Source: Kitasatospora sp. NBC_00458 (GTDB lineage: Bacteria; Actinomycetota; Actinomycetes; Streptomycetales; Streptomycetaceae). From it: a stretch of 64,000 nucleotides of DNA. The translations under genes and the position numbers were made by a program. The stretch's first letter is position 1. Every line of letters starts with the position of its first letter. The notes beneath the pieces were generated by a model that saw nothing but the letters and a program-made list of their open reading frames with translations, did not search any database and was not told the DNA's origin. Below, piece by piece: positions 6,738 through 15,965 of the stretch. Location: contig NZ_CP107904.1 in NCBI RefSeq assembly GCF_036013975.1, positions 6,349,001-6,413,000 on the forward strand, read 5' to 3'.

Positions 6738-8162
6738 TCAGACGTTGGTGGCGACGTTCGCGAGGTGCTCCAGGCCCCTACCCAATTCTGCCAGGACGGC
6801 CTCACCGAGGTTGGTGACGTCGCCCGCACCCATGGTGAGCAGCAGGTCGCCCGGGCGGGCCAGGCCGGCCAGCAGGGCGGGGGCCGCGGCGAAGTCGTGC
6901 TCGGCGGTGACCTCGGCACCGGCCTTGCGGGCGGCCTCGATGATCAGCTCGCTGGTGACGCCGGGGATCGGGTCCTCGCGGGCCGGGTAGATGTCGAGCA
7001 CGACGGAGGCGTCGGCCAGGGCGAGCGCGGCGCCCATCTCCTCGGCGAGCTGCTGGGTGCGGCTGAACAGGTGCGGCTGGAAGACCACCAGGACGCGCCC
7101 GTCGGCGGCCTCCCGGATCGCCTCCAGGTCGGCGGTCATCTCGGTCGGGTGGTGCGCGTAGGAGTCGATCACCTGGACCCCGCCGGCCTCGCCCTTGAGC
7201 TGCAGGCGGCGGCGCACGCCGGTGTAGGCGGCGATGGCCTTGGCCAGGTCGGTGGCGGGGACGCCGAGCGCGACGCCCGCGGCCAGCGCGGCCACCGCGT
7301 TGTGCGCGTAGTGCCGGCCGGGCACCGAGACGGTGAAGGTGAGCTCGGCGCCGTCGAGCAGGACGGTGACCTCGCTGGTCATGCCGTGCGCGACCACGGA
7401 GAGGACGCGCAGGTCGGCGTCCTCGGCGGCGCCGACGGTGACCACCCGCAGGTCCTCGCGGCCGGCGACCCGGGCGGTCAGCTCGCGGGCGCCCCCGTGG
7501 TCGGCGGAGACGACCAGGGTGCCGCCGGGGGCGATCCGGCCGACGAAGGTCTCGAAGGACTCGTGGATCTCGTCGATCGAGGCGTAGTTGGCGTGGTGGT
7601 CGAGCTCCACGTTGAGCACGATCGCCACCTCGGGCGCGTACTTGTGGAAGCTGCGGTCGCTCTCGTCGGCCTCGGCGACGAAGATCTCGCCGGTGCCGTG
7701 GTGGGCGTTGGAGCCGGGGGCGTCGAGGTCGCCGCCGATCGCGTAGGACGGGTCGAGGCCCAGCTCGCCGAGGGCGACGGCGAGCATGCTGGTGGTGGTG
7801 GTCTTGCCGTGGGTGCCGGCCACGGCGAGCGCCCGCCGCCCGCCCATCAGTGCGGCCAGCGCGTCGGAGCGGTGCACCACCGGGATGCCGCGCTCGCGGG
7901 CGGTGGCCAGCTCCGGGTTGTCGGCGCGGATCGCGCTGGAGACCACGATGCTGCTGGCGCCGTCCGGCACGTGCTCGGCGGCGTGGCCGATGTGCACGCT
8001 GGCGCCGAGGGCGCGCAGCGCGAGGACCGTCTCGGACTCCTTGGAGTCGCTGCCGGAGACACTGGCACCGCGCACCGCGAGGATCTTCGCCAGGCCGGAC
8101 ATCCCGGCGCCGCCGATGCCGATGAAGTGCGGGGCGTGCAGGTCGTGCGCGGCGTCGTTCAA
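6738..8162 (-). CDS. murC: UDP-N-acetylmuramate--L-alanine ligase
   Basis: A 474-residue Mur ligase that adds L-Ala to UDP-MurNAc, the first amino-acid step of peptidoglycan precursor synthesis in the cytoplasm. The nucleotide motif FIGIGGAGMSG is near residue 14 and the ATP P-loop AGTHGKTTTTSM near residue 118. ADESDRSF and the HPTEM stretch are typical of MurC. The open frame runs far upstream, but homology begins at LNDAAHDLHAPH; the TTG at 8162 has a GGAG 8 bases upstream and is taken as start. Unusually it lies outside the dcw cluster, as in other streptomycetes. msrB follows 21 bp downstream. Confidence 0.95.
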   Translation of the reverse strand: MNDAAHDLHAPHFIGIGGAGMSGLAKILAVRGASVSGSDSKESETVLALRALGASVHIGHAAEHVPDGASSIVVSSAIRADNPELATARERGIPVVHRSDALAALMGGRRALAVAGTHGKTTTTSMLAVALGELGLDPSYAIGGDLDAPGSNAHHGTGEIFVAEADESDRSFHKYAPEVAIVLNVELDHHANYASIDEIHESFETFVGRIAPGGTLVVSADHGGARELTARVAGREDLRVVTVGAAEDADLRVLSVVAHGMTSEVTVLLDGAELTFTVSVPGRHYAHNAVAALAAGVALGVPATDLAKAIAAYTGVRRRLQLKGEAGGVQVIDSYAHHPTEMTADLEAIREAADGRVLVVFQPHLFSRTQQLAEEMGAALALADASVVLDIYPAREDPIPGVTSELIIEAARKAGAEVTAEHDFAAAPALLAGLARPGDLLLTMGAGDVTNLGEAVLAELGRGLEHLANVATNV

Positions 8163-8337
8163 GGCGGGGCTCCGTACGGGCGATGGGCCCCTCCTGCCCG
8201 GCGGTGGGCGAGGAGGGAGGGACAGGGGGCAGGGCGGGCGGCAAAGCCGAATCGCCCTCGCGGACCGGACCGCAAGGACGATTCTGCACCACCGGGAGCC
8301 CTCGGCACCGTTTGCCCGAGGGCGGGCGGGGAGGGCG

Positions 8338-8799
8338 TCAGGAGTCGCTGGCGAACAGCCGCAGCACCGGGACGCCCACCTTGTGCCGGGCCTGGGAGGC
8401 CCAGTCGCGGTGGAAGAACTCCTCCACGAAGTGCGGCGAGGTGAGCACCACCACCTCGTCGGCCTGGTGCTCCCCGACCACGGCCCGCAGCCGGTCCAGG
8501 GGCTTCTCCTCGACCAGTTCGCCGACCGCTTCGGCACCGGCCTGCCGCAGGTGGCGCAGGCTGTGCTCCAGCGACTCGGTGGCCACCGTCGGCCCGCTCT
8601 CGGACTCGTCGTGCTCGTGCACCACCTTGTCGAGGTGGCCGAGGGCGACGTCGTCCAGCGCCCGCAGCAGCTCGTCCTGCTTGCCGCGCGGCTGCATGAG
8701 GACGACGAAGGACACCTTCTCGTCGCTGTGGAGCGTGGTGACCAGCTCCACATCGGCGTCGGAGAGTGCCTTTTCGATCATCAGTACCGTCTTGAACAC
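8338..8799 (-). CDS. Conserved actinobacterial protein upstream of murC
   Basis: A 153-residue protein starting VFKTVLMIEKALSDADVE. The GTG at 8799 has GAAGGGA six bases upstream and no other start fits better. The sequence alternates beta strands and helices (VSFVVLMQP, DEVVVLTSP) and ends in FASDS; there are no Cys motifs, membrane segments or signal peptide. Relatives next to murC have sometimes been labelled indole-3-glycerol phosphate synthase, which I do not support: it is far too short and lacks that enzyme's motifs. A small alpha/beta fold of the universal-stress type is possible. Function unknown. Confidence 0.8.
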   Translation of the reverse strand: MFKTVLMIEKALSDADVELVTTLHSDEKVSFVVLMQPRGKQDELLRALDDVALGHLDKVVHEHDESESGPTVATESLEHSLRHLRQAGAEAVGELVEEKPLDRLRAVVGEHQADEVVVLTSPHFVEEFFHRDWASQARHKVGVPVLRLFASDS

Positions 8800-8943
8800 G
8801 TGAGTCCCTTCCAGTCGCCGGCCCCCGGGCTCCGGCATCGGATCCCATACTGCCCCGGCGGAAGCTTTCCGCACCTCGCTCACCCGGCACACGGGCCACG
8901 CGGAGGGAACGTCCCAAGTGGGAGCGGGATCACTGTCCGGGGG

Positions 8944-9711
8944 TCACGGGGTCGGCGGACGCAGGTAACGGGTGAAGAGGAATCCTTTCTGCTCGATCAA
9001 TGAGACCAGTCTCATCCGCTGCACGTCAGGCATTTCCGCATCGTGGATGATCCGCGGCGCGTCGCCGGCCGTGATCATCGGGGCCAGGGACAGGCACAGC
9101 TCGTCGAGCAGGCCGGCGGCGGCCAACTGTCCCAGCAGCCGCGGTCCGCCCTCGCTCAGCATCCTCGTCCAGCCCCGGTCGGCCAGCGCCGCGACCGCCG
9201 CCGACAGGTCCACCGACCCCCGGCCCACCGCGATCACGTCGGCCACCCGGGCCACCGCCGCCCGGCTCTCGGCGGGGGCGTCCTCGGTGGTGATCACGAC
9301 CGTCCGCACCAGCGGCTCGGTGAACAGCGGCGCCGCCAGGTCGAGCCCCAGCGAGCGGCTGACCACCGCGATGGCAGGCGCCGGCGCCTGCCCGGCCGCC
9401 CGCCGCGCCGCCGCGAACTCGGCGCGGGCCCGGCCCGGCCGGTACCCCTCGGCGCGGACCGTCTCGGCGCCCACCAGCACCACGTCCGACAGCGCCCGCA
9501 GCACACCGAAGATCCGCTTGTCGGCCGAACCGGAGAGCCCCTCCGAGAGCCCGTCCAGCCGGGCCCCGCCGTCCAGGCCGGCCACCATGTTGGCGCGCAG
9601 CCACGGCCGGCCGTGATTCACCTGGTCGGGGTACGCGTAGACGGCGGCGAGCGACTCCAGCGAGGCCGGGTCGGCGAACGGCCCGGCCAGCGGGCTGATC
9701 AACTGTTGCAT
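8944..9711 (-). CDS. Pyrimidine reductase family protein (RibD C-terminal domain)
   Basis: A 255-residue NADPH-dependent reductase of the RibD-C/DHFR-like fold. Recognisable blocks are PWLRANMVAGLDGGARLDG near residue 38, the ADKRIFGVLRALSDVVLVGAETVRAEGY core, and SEGGPRLLGQL near residue 190, which is the nucleotide-binding loop. There is no deaminase domain, so it is a stand-alone reductase and not full RibD. It could work in riboflavin or a related pterin/deazaflavin pathway, but no flavin genes are nearby. The start ATG at 9711 faces away from zapE, giving a divergent promoter region 9712-9786. Confidence 0.88.
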   Translation of the reverse strand: MQQLISPLAGPFADPASLESLAAVYAYPDQVNHGRPWLRANMVAGLDGGARLDGLSEGLSGSADKRIFGVLRALSDVVLVGAETVRAEGYRPGRARAEFAAARRAAGQAPAPAIAVVSRSLGLDLAAPLFTEPLVRTVVITTEDAPAESRAAVARVADVIAVGRGSVDLSAAVAALADRGWTRMLSEGGPRLLGQLAAAGLLDELCLSLAPMITAGDAPRIIHDAEMPDVQRMRLVSLIEQKGFLFTRYLRPPTP

Positions 9712-9786
9712 GCCGCCAGTCTTCCACCGGCGCGCGCCGGCGGCCGGGGCCCGCCCCGTGCGCGGCCGGGCGTACCCTGTACTACC

Positions 9787-10875
9787 GTGCCAACAGCCTC
9801 ACACCCCGAAGCCGTGATCGCCCCCGAGCCGATAGCCGCCACCGGCGGGGCCCCCGGACCGTCCGCGCTCACCGACCGGCGTCCCGTCGTCCCCGCCGAG
9901 CGGCTGGTCGCCGAGATGGTCCCGCCGCCGCGCTTCTCCGACGTGAGCTTCGGGACGTACATCCCGGACCCGACGCAGCCCAGCCAGTACGAGGCCGTCC
10001 AGGTCCTGGAGCAGTTCGCCGGCGCGCTCAACAGCGGCGGCGGGTCCGCCCCGAAGCGCAGCTGGTTCCGCCGCAGCGCCCCCGCGCCCACCGGCCCGGC
10101 CGGCGTCTACCTGGACGGCGGCTACGGCGTCGGCAAGACCCACCTGCTCGCCTCGCTCTGGCACGCCGCGCCCGGCCCCAAGGCCTTCGGGACCTTCGTC
10201 GAACTGACCAACCTGGTCGGCGCGCTCGGCTTCCAGCAGGCCGTGACCACGCTCTCCGGGCACCGCCTGCTCTGCATCGACGAGTTCGAGCTCGACGACC
10301 CGGGCGACACCGTCCTGGTCTCCACCCTGCTCGGCCGCCTGGTCGACAACGGCGTGCGGCTCTGCGCCACCTCGAACACCCTGCCCGAGAAGCTCGGCGA
10401 GGGCCGCTTCGCCGCCGCCGACTTCCTCCGCGAGATCCAGGGCCTGTCCGCGCACTTCCGCCCGATGCGGATCGACGGCCAGGACTACCGCCACCGGGGC
10501 CTGCCGGCCGCCCCGCCGCCGTACACCGACGCGCAGGTGGACGCCGCCGCGCACCGCACCCCCGGTGCCTCGCTGGACGACTTCGACGCCCTGCTCGGCC
10601 ACCTCTCGGCCGTCCACCCCAGCCGCTACGGCGCGCTGCTGGACGACGTCACGGCGGTCTGCCTGCGCGGCGTCCGGCAGGTCGACGACCAGTCCACCGC
10701 GCTGCGCCTGGTCGTCCTCGCGGACCGGATGTACGACCGCGAGCTGCCGGTCACCGCGTCCGGGGTCCCCTTCGACCAGGTGTTCCCGGAGGAGATGCTG
10801 CGCGGCGGCTACCGCAAGAAGTACCTGCGGGCCGTCTCCCGCCTGGTCGCGCTCGCCCGCGACAGCGCCGCGTAG
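9787..10875 (+). CDS. zapE: AFG1-like ATPase / cell division protein ZapE
   Basis: A 362-residue AFG1/ZapE family AAA+ protein. Walker A GGYGVGKTHLLAS and Walker B LLCIDEFELDD are clear, with sensor-like CATSNTLPEKLGEGRF and the family segment HFRPMRIDGQDYRHRG. The GTG at 9787 is the first start after the divergent spacer; the open frame upstream is antisense to the reductase gene. The first 40 residues are Ala/Pro-rich and not conserved. In proteobacteria ZapE acts at the FtsZ ring under stress; the actinobacterial role is not established. uvrB follows 100 bp later. Confidence 0.92.
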   Translation: MPTASHPEAVIAPEPIAATGGAPGPSALTDRRPVVPAERLVAEMVPPPRFSDVSFGTYIPDPTQPSQYEAVQVLEQFAGALNSGGGSAPKRSWFRRSAPAPTGPAGVYLDGGYGVGKTHLLASLWHAAPGPKAFGTFVELTNLVGALGFQQAVTTLSGHRLLCIDEFELDDPGDTVLVSTLLGRLVDNGVRLCATSNTLPEKLGEGRFAAADFLREIQGLSAHFRPMRIDGQDYRHRGLPAAPPPYTDAQVDAAAHRTPGASLDDFDALLGHLSAVHPSRYGALLDDVTAVCLRGVRQVDDQSTALRLVVLADRMYDRELPVTASGVPFDQVFPEEMLRGGYRKKYLRAVSRLVALARDSAA

Positions 10876-10975
10876 CGGACGGCGCCGTGTAGCGGACGGC
10901 GCCGCACGGCGGCCGGGGCCGGGCGGCTCACCGGGGCGGGTCATCTTTGTCGGTGGCGGGTCGTACGGTGGACAC

Positions 10976-13072
10976 GTGCGCCCCATCACGAACATCGAGC
11001 GGTCAGAGACGCCCTTCGAGGTCGTCAGTCCCTACCAGCCCAACGGCGACCAGCCGGCGGCCATCGCCGAGCTGGAACGCCGGGTCCGGGGCGGCGAGAA
11101 GGACGTCGTCCTGCTCGGTGCCACCGGTACCGGCAAGTCGGCCACCACGGCCTGGATGATCGAGAAGCTCCAGCGCCCCACCCTGGTGATGGCGCCGAAC
11201 AAGACCCTGGCCGCCCAGCTCGCCAACGAGTTCCGCGAGCTGCTGCCGAACAACGCGGTCGAGTACTTCGTCTCGTACTACGACTACTACCAGCCCGAGG
11301 CGTACGTCCCGCAGACGGACACCTACATCGAGAAGGACTCCTCGATCAACGAGGAGGTCGAGCGGCTGCGCCACTCCGCCACCAACTCGCTGCTCACCCG
11401 CCGGGACGTGGTCGTGGTCGCCTCCGTCTCCTGCATCTACGGCCTCGGCACCCCGCAGGAGTACGTGGACCGGATGGTGCGGCTCAAGGTCGGCGAGGAG
11501 ATCGACCGCGACATCCTGCTCCGCCGCTTCGTCGACATCCAGTACACCCGCAACGACCTCGCCTTCACCCGCGGCACCTTCCGGGTCCGCGGCGACACCA
11601 TCGAGATCTTCCCGGTCTACGAGGAACTCGCCGTCCGGATCGAGATGTTCGGCGACGAGATCGAGGCGCTGTACACCCTGCACCCGCTGACCGGCGAGAT
11701 CATCAGCCAGGACGACTCCGTCCACGTCTTCCCGGCCTCGCACTACGTCGCAGGCCCGGAGCGGATGGAGCGCGCCGTCGGCGACATCGAGAAGGAGCTG
11801 GAGCAGACCCTCGCGCGGATGGAGAAGCAGGGCAAGCTGCTGGAGGCCCAGCGGCTGCGCATGCGCACCACCTACGACCTGGAGATGCTCCGCCAGATCG
11901 GCACCTGCTCCGGCGTCGAGAACTACTCGATGCACTTCGACGGCCGCGAGCCCGGCTCCCCGCCGAACACCCTGCTCGACTACTTCCCGGAGGACTTCCT
12001 CCTGGTCATCGACGAGTCGCACGTCACCGTCCCGCAGATCGGCGCGATGTACGAGGGCGACGCCTCGCGCAAGCGCACCCTGGTCGAGCACGGGTTCCGG
12101 CTGCCCTCCGCGATGGACAACCGCCCGCTGAAGTGGGAGGAGTTCCAGCAGCGGATCGGCCAGACCGTCTACCTCTCCGCCACCCCCGGCCAGTACGAGC
12201 TGTCCCGGGGCGACGGCCAGGTCGAGCAGATCATCCGCCCGACCGGCCTGATCGACCCCGAGGTGATCGTCAAGCCCACCGAGGGCCAGATCGACGACCT
12301 GGTGCACGAGGTCCGCAAGCGGGTGGAGCGGGACGAGCGCGTCCTGGTCACCACCCTGACCAAGAAGATGTCCGAGGACCTCACCGACTACATGCTCGGC
12401 CTCGACATCCGGGTCCGGTACCTGCACAGCGACATCGACACGCTGCGCCGGGTCGAGCTGCTGCGCGAGCTGCGGGCCGGCGAGTACGACGTGCTGGTCG
12501 GCATCAACCTGCTCCGCGAGGGCCTGGACCTCCCGGAGGTCTCCCTGGTGGCGATCCTGGACGCCGACAAGGAGGGCTTCCTGCGCTCCGGCACCTCGCT
12601 GATCCAGACCATCGGCCGTGCCGCCCGCAACGTCTCCGGGCAGGTCCACATGTACGCGGACCGGATCACCCCGGCGATGGAGAAGGCCATCGGGGAGACC
12701 AACCGCCGCCGGGTGGTCCAGCAGGCGTACAACAAGGAGCACGGGATCGACCCGCAGCCGCTGCGGAAGAAGATCGGCGACATCCTGGACACCCTCGCCC
12801 GCGAGGAGGTGGACACCGACCAGCTGCTCTCCACCGGCTACCGCGGTGCCGGGGCCAAGGGCGGCAAGGCGCCGGTCCCGGCCCTGGGCAAGGACCGCAA
12901 GCCGGCCAAGTCGATGCCGGCCGCCGAGCTGGCCGAACTGATCCAGTCGATGACCGAGCGGATGCACGCGGCGGCGACGGACCTCCAGTTCGAGGTCGCG
13001 GCCCGGCTGCGGGACGAGGTCAAGGAGCTGAAGAAGGAGCTGCGGCAGATGCGCGAGGCCGGCATCGCCTGA
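10976..13072 (+). CDS. uvrB: Excinuclease ABC subunit UvrB
   Basis: A 698-residue damage-verifying helicase of nucleotide excision repair, of standard length. It shows the N-terminal PYQPNGDQPAAI, Walker A GATGTGKSATTAW, the beta-hairpin region YYDYYQPEAYVP, the DEAD-like VIDESHVTVPQIG, helicase motifs LREGLDLPEVSLV and QTIGRAARN, and a C-terminal UVR motif EVAARLRDEVKELKKEL that contacts UvrC. The GTG at 10976 gives the typical start RPITNIERSETPFEV; the longer frame overlaps zapE. uvrA and uvrC lie 4 and 7.5 kb downstream on the same strand. Confidence 0.98.
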   Translation: MRPITNIERSETPFEVVSPYQPNGDQPAAIAELERRVRGGEKDVVLLGATGTGKSATTAWMIEKLQRPTLVMAPNKTLAAQLANEFRELLPNNAVEYFVSYYDYYQPEAYVPQTDTYIEKDSSINEEVERLRHSATNSLLTRRDVVVVASVSCIYGLGTPQEYVDRMVRLKVGEEIDRDILLRRFVDIQYTRNDLAFTRGTFRVRGDTIEIFPVYEELAVRIEMFGDEIEALYTLHPLTGEIISQDDSVHVFPASHYVAGPERMERAVGDIEKELEQTLARMEKQGKLLEAQRLRMRTTYDLEMLRQIGTCSGVENYSMHFDGREPGSPPNTLLDYFPEDFLLVIDESHVTVPQIGAMYEGDASRKRTLVEHGFRLPSAMDNRPLKWEEFQQRIGQTVYLSATPGQYELSRGDGQVEQIIRPTGLIDPEVIVKPTEGQIDDLVHEVRKRVERDERVLVTTLTKKMSEDLTDYMLGLDIRVRYLHSDIDTLRRVELLRELRAGEYDVLVGINLLREGLDLPEVSLVAILDADKEGFLRSGTSLIQTIGRAARNVSGQVHMYADRITPAMEKAIGETNRRRVVQQAYNKEHGIDPQPLRKKIGDILDTLAREEVDTDQLLSTGYRGAGAKGGKAPVPALGKDRKPAKSMPAAELAELIQSMTERMHAAATDLQFEVAARLRDEVKELKKELRQMREAGIA

Positions 13073-13345
13073 GCGGCCTCCCGCGGCCTCCCGCGGCGTG
13101 CCGCCGGGCCCCGCCGGGCGTGGCCGGTTCCGTTCCCGGTCAAGCCCGGCGGTGTCTCAGCCCTGCCACAAAGGGGTACACGGCGATCGAAGCGTTCTGC
13201 CGCAGGGCCTAGGCTGGCCTGCGGTGCCGCCGCTGGACGGGGCGGCCGCAACAGGGGGCCTCAGCCGGGGGACGGCAACGGGGTGTTCCACCGTGGAGCC
13301 TGCGCGGGGATCGACCGCGCGGCTGGGCAGAGAGGACACATCGCC

Positions 13346-13927
13346 GTGTCGGTGACACTTGCCAAGGGTCAGCGGGTCAGCCTCCAGAAGGGGTCGGGCG
13401 AGACGCTCACCGTGGTCCGGATGGGCCTCGGCTGGGAGGCGGCGCCCCGCCGCGGCCTGTTCGGCAGCCGGACCAGGCAGATCGACCTGGACGCCTCGGC
13501 CCTGCTGTACGCCGAGCGGACCCCGTCCGACGTGGTGTTCTTCCAGCACCTGGAGAGCGCCGACGGCTCGGTCAGGCACACTGGGGACAACCTGGTCGGC
13601 GGAGCCGGCGCGGGGGAGGACGACGAGGCGATCCTGGTCGACCTGGCGCACGTGCCGCCGCAGATCACCCAGGTGGTGTTCACGGTGAGCTCGTACACCG
13701 GGCAGACCTTCGCGGAGGTCCGGAACGCGCACTGCCGGCTGGTCGACGAGTCGACCGGGCTGGAGCTGGCCCGGTACGAGCTGACCGGCGGCGGTCCGCA
13801 CACCGGGCAGATCATGGCGAAGGTGTTCCGCGAGGAGTCCGGCGGCTGGGGGATGCAGGCGATCGGGGCCCCGGCCCGCGGCCGGACCTTCCAGGACCTG
13901 CTGCCCGCCATCGAGCCGTTCCTGTAG
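13346..13927 (+). CDS. TerD-family protein
   Basis: A 193-residue TerD-domain protein. The start VTLAKGQRVSLQK, the FGSRTRQIDLDASALLY block with its acidic residues, FFQHLESADGSV and FTVSSYTGQTFAEVRNAHCRL are family hallmarks; the conserved Asp/Glu positions bind calcium in characterised TerD proteins. The GTG at 13346 has AGAGGA upstream. It is probably cytoplasmic or membrane-peripheral. It sits just before a TerC gene, in line with the known ter association of stress, tellurite and metal proteins. A TAGGCT hexamer at 13209-13214 in the 273-bp upstream gap could be a -10 element; no other gene is seen in that gap. Confidence 0.92.
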   Translation: MSVTLAKGQRVSLQKGSGETLTVVRMGLGWEAAPRRGLFGSRTRQIDLDASALLYAERTPSDVVFFQHLESADGSVRHTGDNLVGGAGAGEDDEAILVDLAHVPPQITQVVFTVSSYTGQTFAEVRNAHCRLVDESTGLELARYELTGGGPHTGQIMAKVFREESGGWGMQAIGAPARGRTFQDLLPAIEPFL

Positions 13928-14027
13928 CGGCCGGAGCCGGATCGGGCGCGGGCGCCGGTACGGGCCCCGGAGCCCGGGCGGCTTTACCTTCTTTACCTTT
14001 CCTTGGGATTGCTGTTACCCTCGTTGG

Positions 14028-14184
14028 CAGCGGAGGGGAGTATTCCCCCGCAGTCGTCCCCGTCATCACGGGTGCCCCCAGCGGCACCCCGGGGCGCTGG
14101 TCCGCGGGCGCGCCGTAGCGCGTCCGACGGGCGGAAGAGACCTCCGGCAGTGACGATGACTGTCTCGCCTACCTGCCGGAGGAG
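14028..14184 (+). promoter_or_regulatory. yybP-ykoY (Mn2+) riboswitch leader of terC with ribosome-site-sequestering switch
   Basis: The 5' half CGGAGGGGAGTATT (14031-14044) and the 3' half GGAAGAGACCTCCG (14132-14145) carry the conserved yybP-ykoY signature and pair as the closing helix; the intervening bases fold into two GC-rich arms. The 3' strand CCTCCGGCAG (14141-14150) is also perfectly complementary over 10 bp to CTGCCGGAGG (14173-14182), which contains the terC ribosome site. The two pairings share bases and are mutually exclusive. Mn2+ binding would therefore stabilise the aptamer and free the ribosome site. The motif is recognised by eye, not by a covariance search. Confidence 0.85.
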
Positions 14185-14189
14185 CAGTA

Positions 14190-15167
14190 GTGGACGTTTC
14201 CGTAAGCCTGTGGGTCGGCACGATCGTGGTGCTTTTGGCACTGATCGTGGCCGATTTCTTCATCGGCGGCCGAAAGCCGCACGAGGTGTCGATCAAGGAA
14301 GCCGGTATCTGGACCACGGTCTGGATCGTGCTGGCGGCACTCTTCGGCGGGTTCCTCTGGTGGCACTCCGGCGCGCAGCCGGCCGGTGAGTTCTTCGCCG
14401 GGTACATCACCGAGAAGTCGCTCAGTGTCGACAACCTGTTCGTGTTCATCCTGATCATGAGCAAGTTCGCGGTGCCGAGGATCTACCAGCAGCGCGTGCT
14501 GATGTTCGGTGTGATCATCGCCCTGGTGCTCCGGGCGATCTTCATCGCCGGCGGCGCGGCCCTGGTCACGCAGTTCTCCTGGGTCTTCTTCATCTTCGGC
14601 GCCTTCCTGATCTGGACGGCGTGGAAGCTGATCAAGGAGGCGCGCTCCGACGAGGAGGACGAGGAGTTCGAGGAGAACCGCCTGCTCAAGACGATCGAGC
14701 GGCGCTTCCCGTCGACCGACAAGTACCACGGCACCAAGCTCTTCATCCGGGAGAACGGCCGCCGGCTGATGACCCCGATGCTGATCGTCATGCTGGCGAT
14801 CGGCACCACCGACGTCCTGTTCGCGCTGGACTCGATCCCGGCGATCTTCGGCCTGACCCAGGACCCGTACATCGTCTTCACCGCCAACGCCTTCGCGCTG
14901 ATGGGTCTGCGCCAGCTGTACTTCCTGATCGGCGGCCTGCTGAAGAAGCTGGTCCACCTCTCGTACGGCCTGTCGGTGATCCTCGGCTTCATCGGCGTGA
15001 AGCTGGTGCTGCACGCGGCGCACGAGCAGGGCGCCCACGTCCCGGAGATCGGCATCCCGTTCTCGCTGGGCTTCATCGTGGTGGTGCTCGCCGTCACCAC
15101 CGTGACCAGCCTGATGGCCTCGAAGAAGGCCGAGCGGGCCGAGGCGGCGGAGAAGATCGACGCCTGA
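14190..15167 (+). CDS. TerC-family membrane protein (Mn efflux type)
   Basis: A 325-residue integral membrane protein with about nine hydrophobic segments. The TerC marks are present: an early Asp in IVADFFIGGR, SVDNLFVFILIM, and TTDVLFALDSIPAIFGLTQDPYIVFTANAFALMGLRQLYFL, which contain the acidic residues thought to bind the metal. A charged loop EARSDEEDEEFEENR lies near residue 155. The GTG at 14190 follows GGAGGAG at 14178-14184, which the upstream riboswitch can mask. TerC/Alx proteins behind this riboswitch export Mn2+ or help load it into exported enzymes. A substrate of Mn is inferred from the leader. Confidence 0.94.
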   Translation: MDVSVSLWVGTIVVLLALIVADFFIGGRKPHEVSIKEAGIWTTVWIVLAALFGGFLWWHSGAQPAGEFFAGYITEKSLSVDNLFVFILIMSKFAVPRIYQQRVLMFGVIIALVLRAIFIAGGAALVTQFSWVFFIFGAFLIWTAWKLIKEARSDEEDEEFEENRLLKTIERRFPSTDKYHGTKLFIRENGRRLMTPMLIVMLAIGTTDVLFALDSIPAIFGLTQDPYIVFTANAFALMGLRQLYFLIGGLLKKLVHLSYGLSVILGFIGVKLVLHAAHEQGAHVPEIGIPFSLGFIVVVLAVTTVTSLMASKKAERAEAAEKIDA

Positions 15168-15183
15168 CCCCGTCCCCGAGCGC

Positions 15184-15220
15184 AGCGGGCCCGCGACCGA
15201 GCAGTGGTCGCGGGCCCGCT
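15184..15220. terminator. Bidirectional hairpin between terC and the MBL-fold gene
   Basis: A perfect 15-bp stem (15184-15198 with 15206-15220) and a 7-nt loop, placed between convergent genes. Confidence 0.85.
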
Positions 15221-15257
15221 GTCGTCCCGGAAGGCCCTGGGCGGGCCGCCGGCGGGC

Positions 15258-15911
15258 CTACCAGCCGCGCTCCTGCCAGACGGGCAGGTTCGGGCGCTCG
15301 GCGCCCAGGGTGGTGTCGTTCCCGTGGCCGGGGTAGACCCAGGCCTCGTCCGGCAGCGCGTCGAAGAGCTTCTCGTTGACGTCCCGGAAGAGGGTCCGGA
15401 AGGCCTCCGGGTCGCCCCAGGTGTTCCCCACGCCGCCCGGGAAGAGGCAGTCGCCCGTGAACACGTGCGGGTGCCCCTGCGGGTCGTCGTAGACCAGCAC
15501 GATCGCACCGGGGGTGTGGCCGACCAGGTGCCGGACGGTCAGCTCGCAGCGGCCCACCCGCAGGGTGTCGCCGTCGTCGAGCGGCAGGTCGGTCGGCACC
15601 TCGACGGCCTCGGCGTCGATCCGCCCGGCGGCGGTGCGGGCGCCGGTGGCGGCCACCACCTCGGCCAGCGCGCCCCAGTGGTCGTGGTGCCGGTGGGTGG
15701 TGACCACGGTGGCGAGGTTCTCGCCGACGGTCTCCAGCAGGACCGGTGCGTCGGCCGCCGCGTCGATCAGCAGCTGCTCGTCGGTGTCGCGGCAGCGCAG
15801 CAGGTAGGCGTTGTTGTCGTACGGTCCGACCGCCACCTTGGTGATGATCAGATGGGCCAGCTCGCGCACGTCCGGCGGTCCGCCGACCTTGACCGCTCCG
15901 TGGTACGTCAT
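15258..15911 (-). CDS. MBL-fold metallo-hydrolase (glyoxalase II-like)
   Basis: A 217-residue metallo-beta-lactamase-fold enzyme. The metal motif THRHHDHWG is near residue 71, with further ligands in VGHTPGAIVLV, FTGDCLFPGG and YPGHGNDTT, the order seen in hydroxyacylglutathione-hydrolase-like proteins. In a mycothiol-using actinobacterium it probably hydrolyses a thioester or related small substrate. No signal peptide. It lies 54 bp downstream of a mycothiol-dependent-type gene on the same strand, so the two may be one operon with linked thiol chemistry; that link is inference. Confidence 0.9.
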   Translation of the reverse strand: MTYHGAVKVGGPPDVRELAHLIITKVAVGPYDNNAYLLRCRDTDEQLLIDAAADAPVLLETVGENLATVVTTHRHHDHWGALAEVVAATGARTAAGRIDAEAVEVPTDLPLDDGDTLRVGRCELTVRHLVGHTPGAIVLVYDDPQGHPHVFTGDCLFPGGVGNTWGDPEAFRTLFRDVNEKLFDALPDEAWVYPGHGNDTTLGAERPNLPVWQERGW

Positions 15912-15965
15912 CCGTCCGCTCCTCGTGGTGTGGGTTGCCCTGACAGCATCTCGCCTCCGGGGCGG

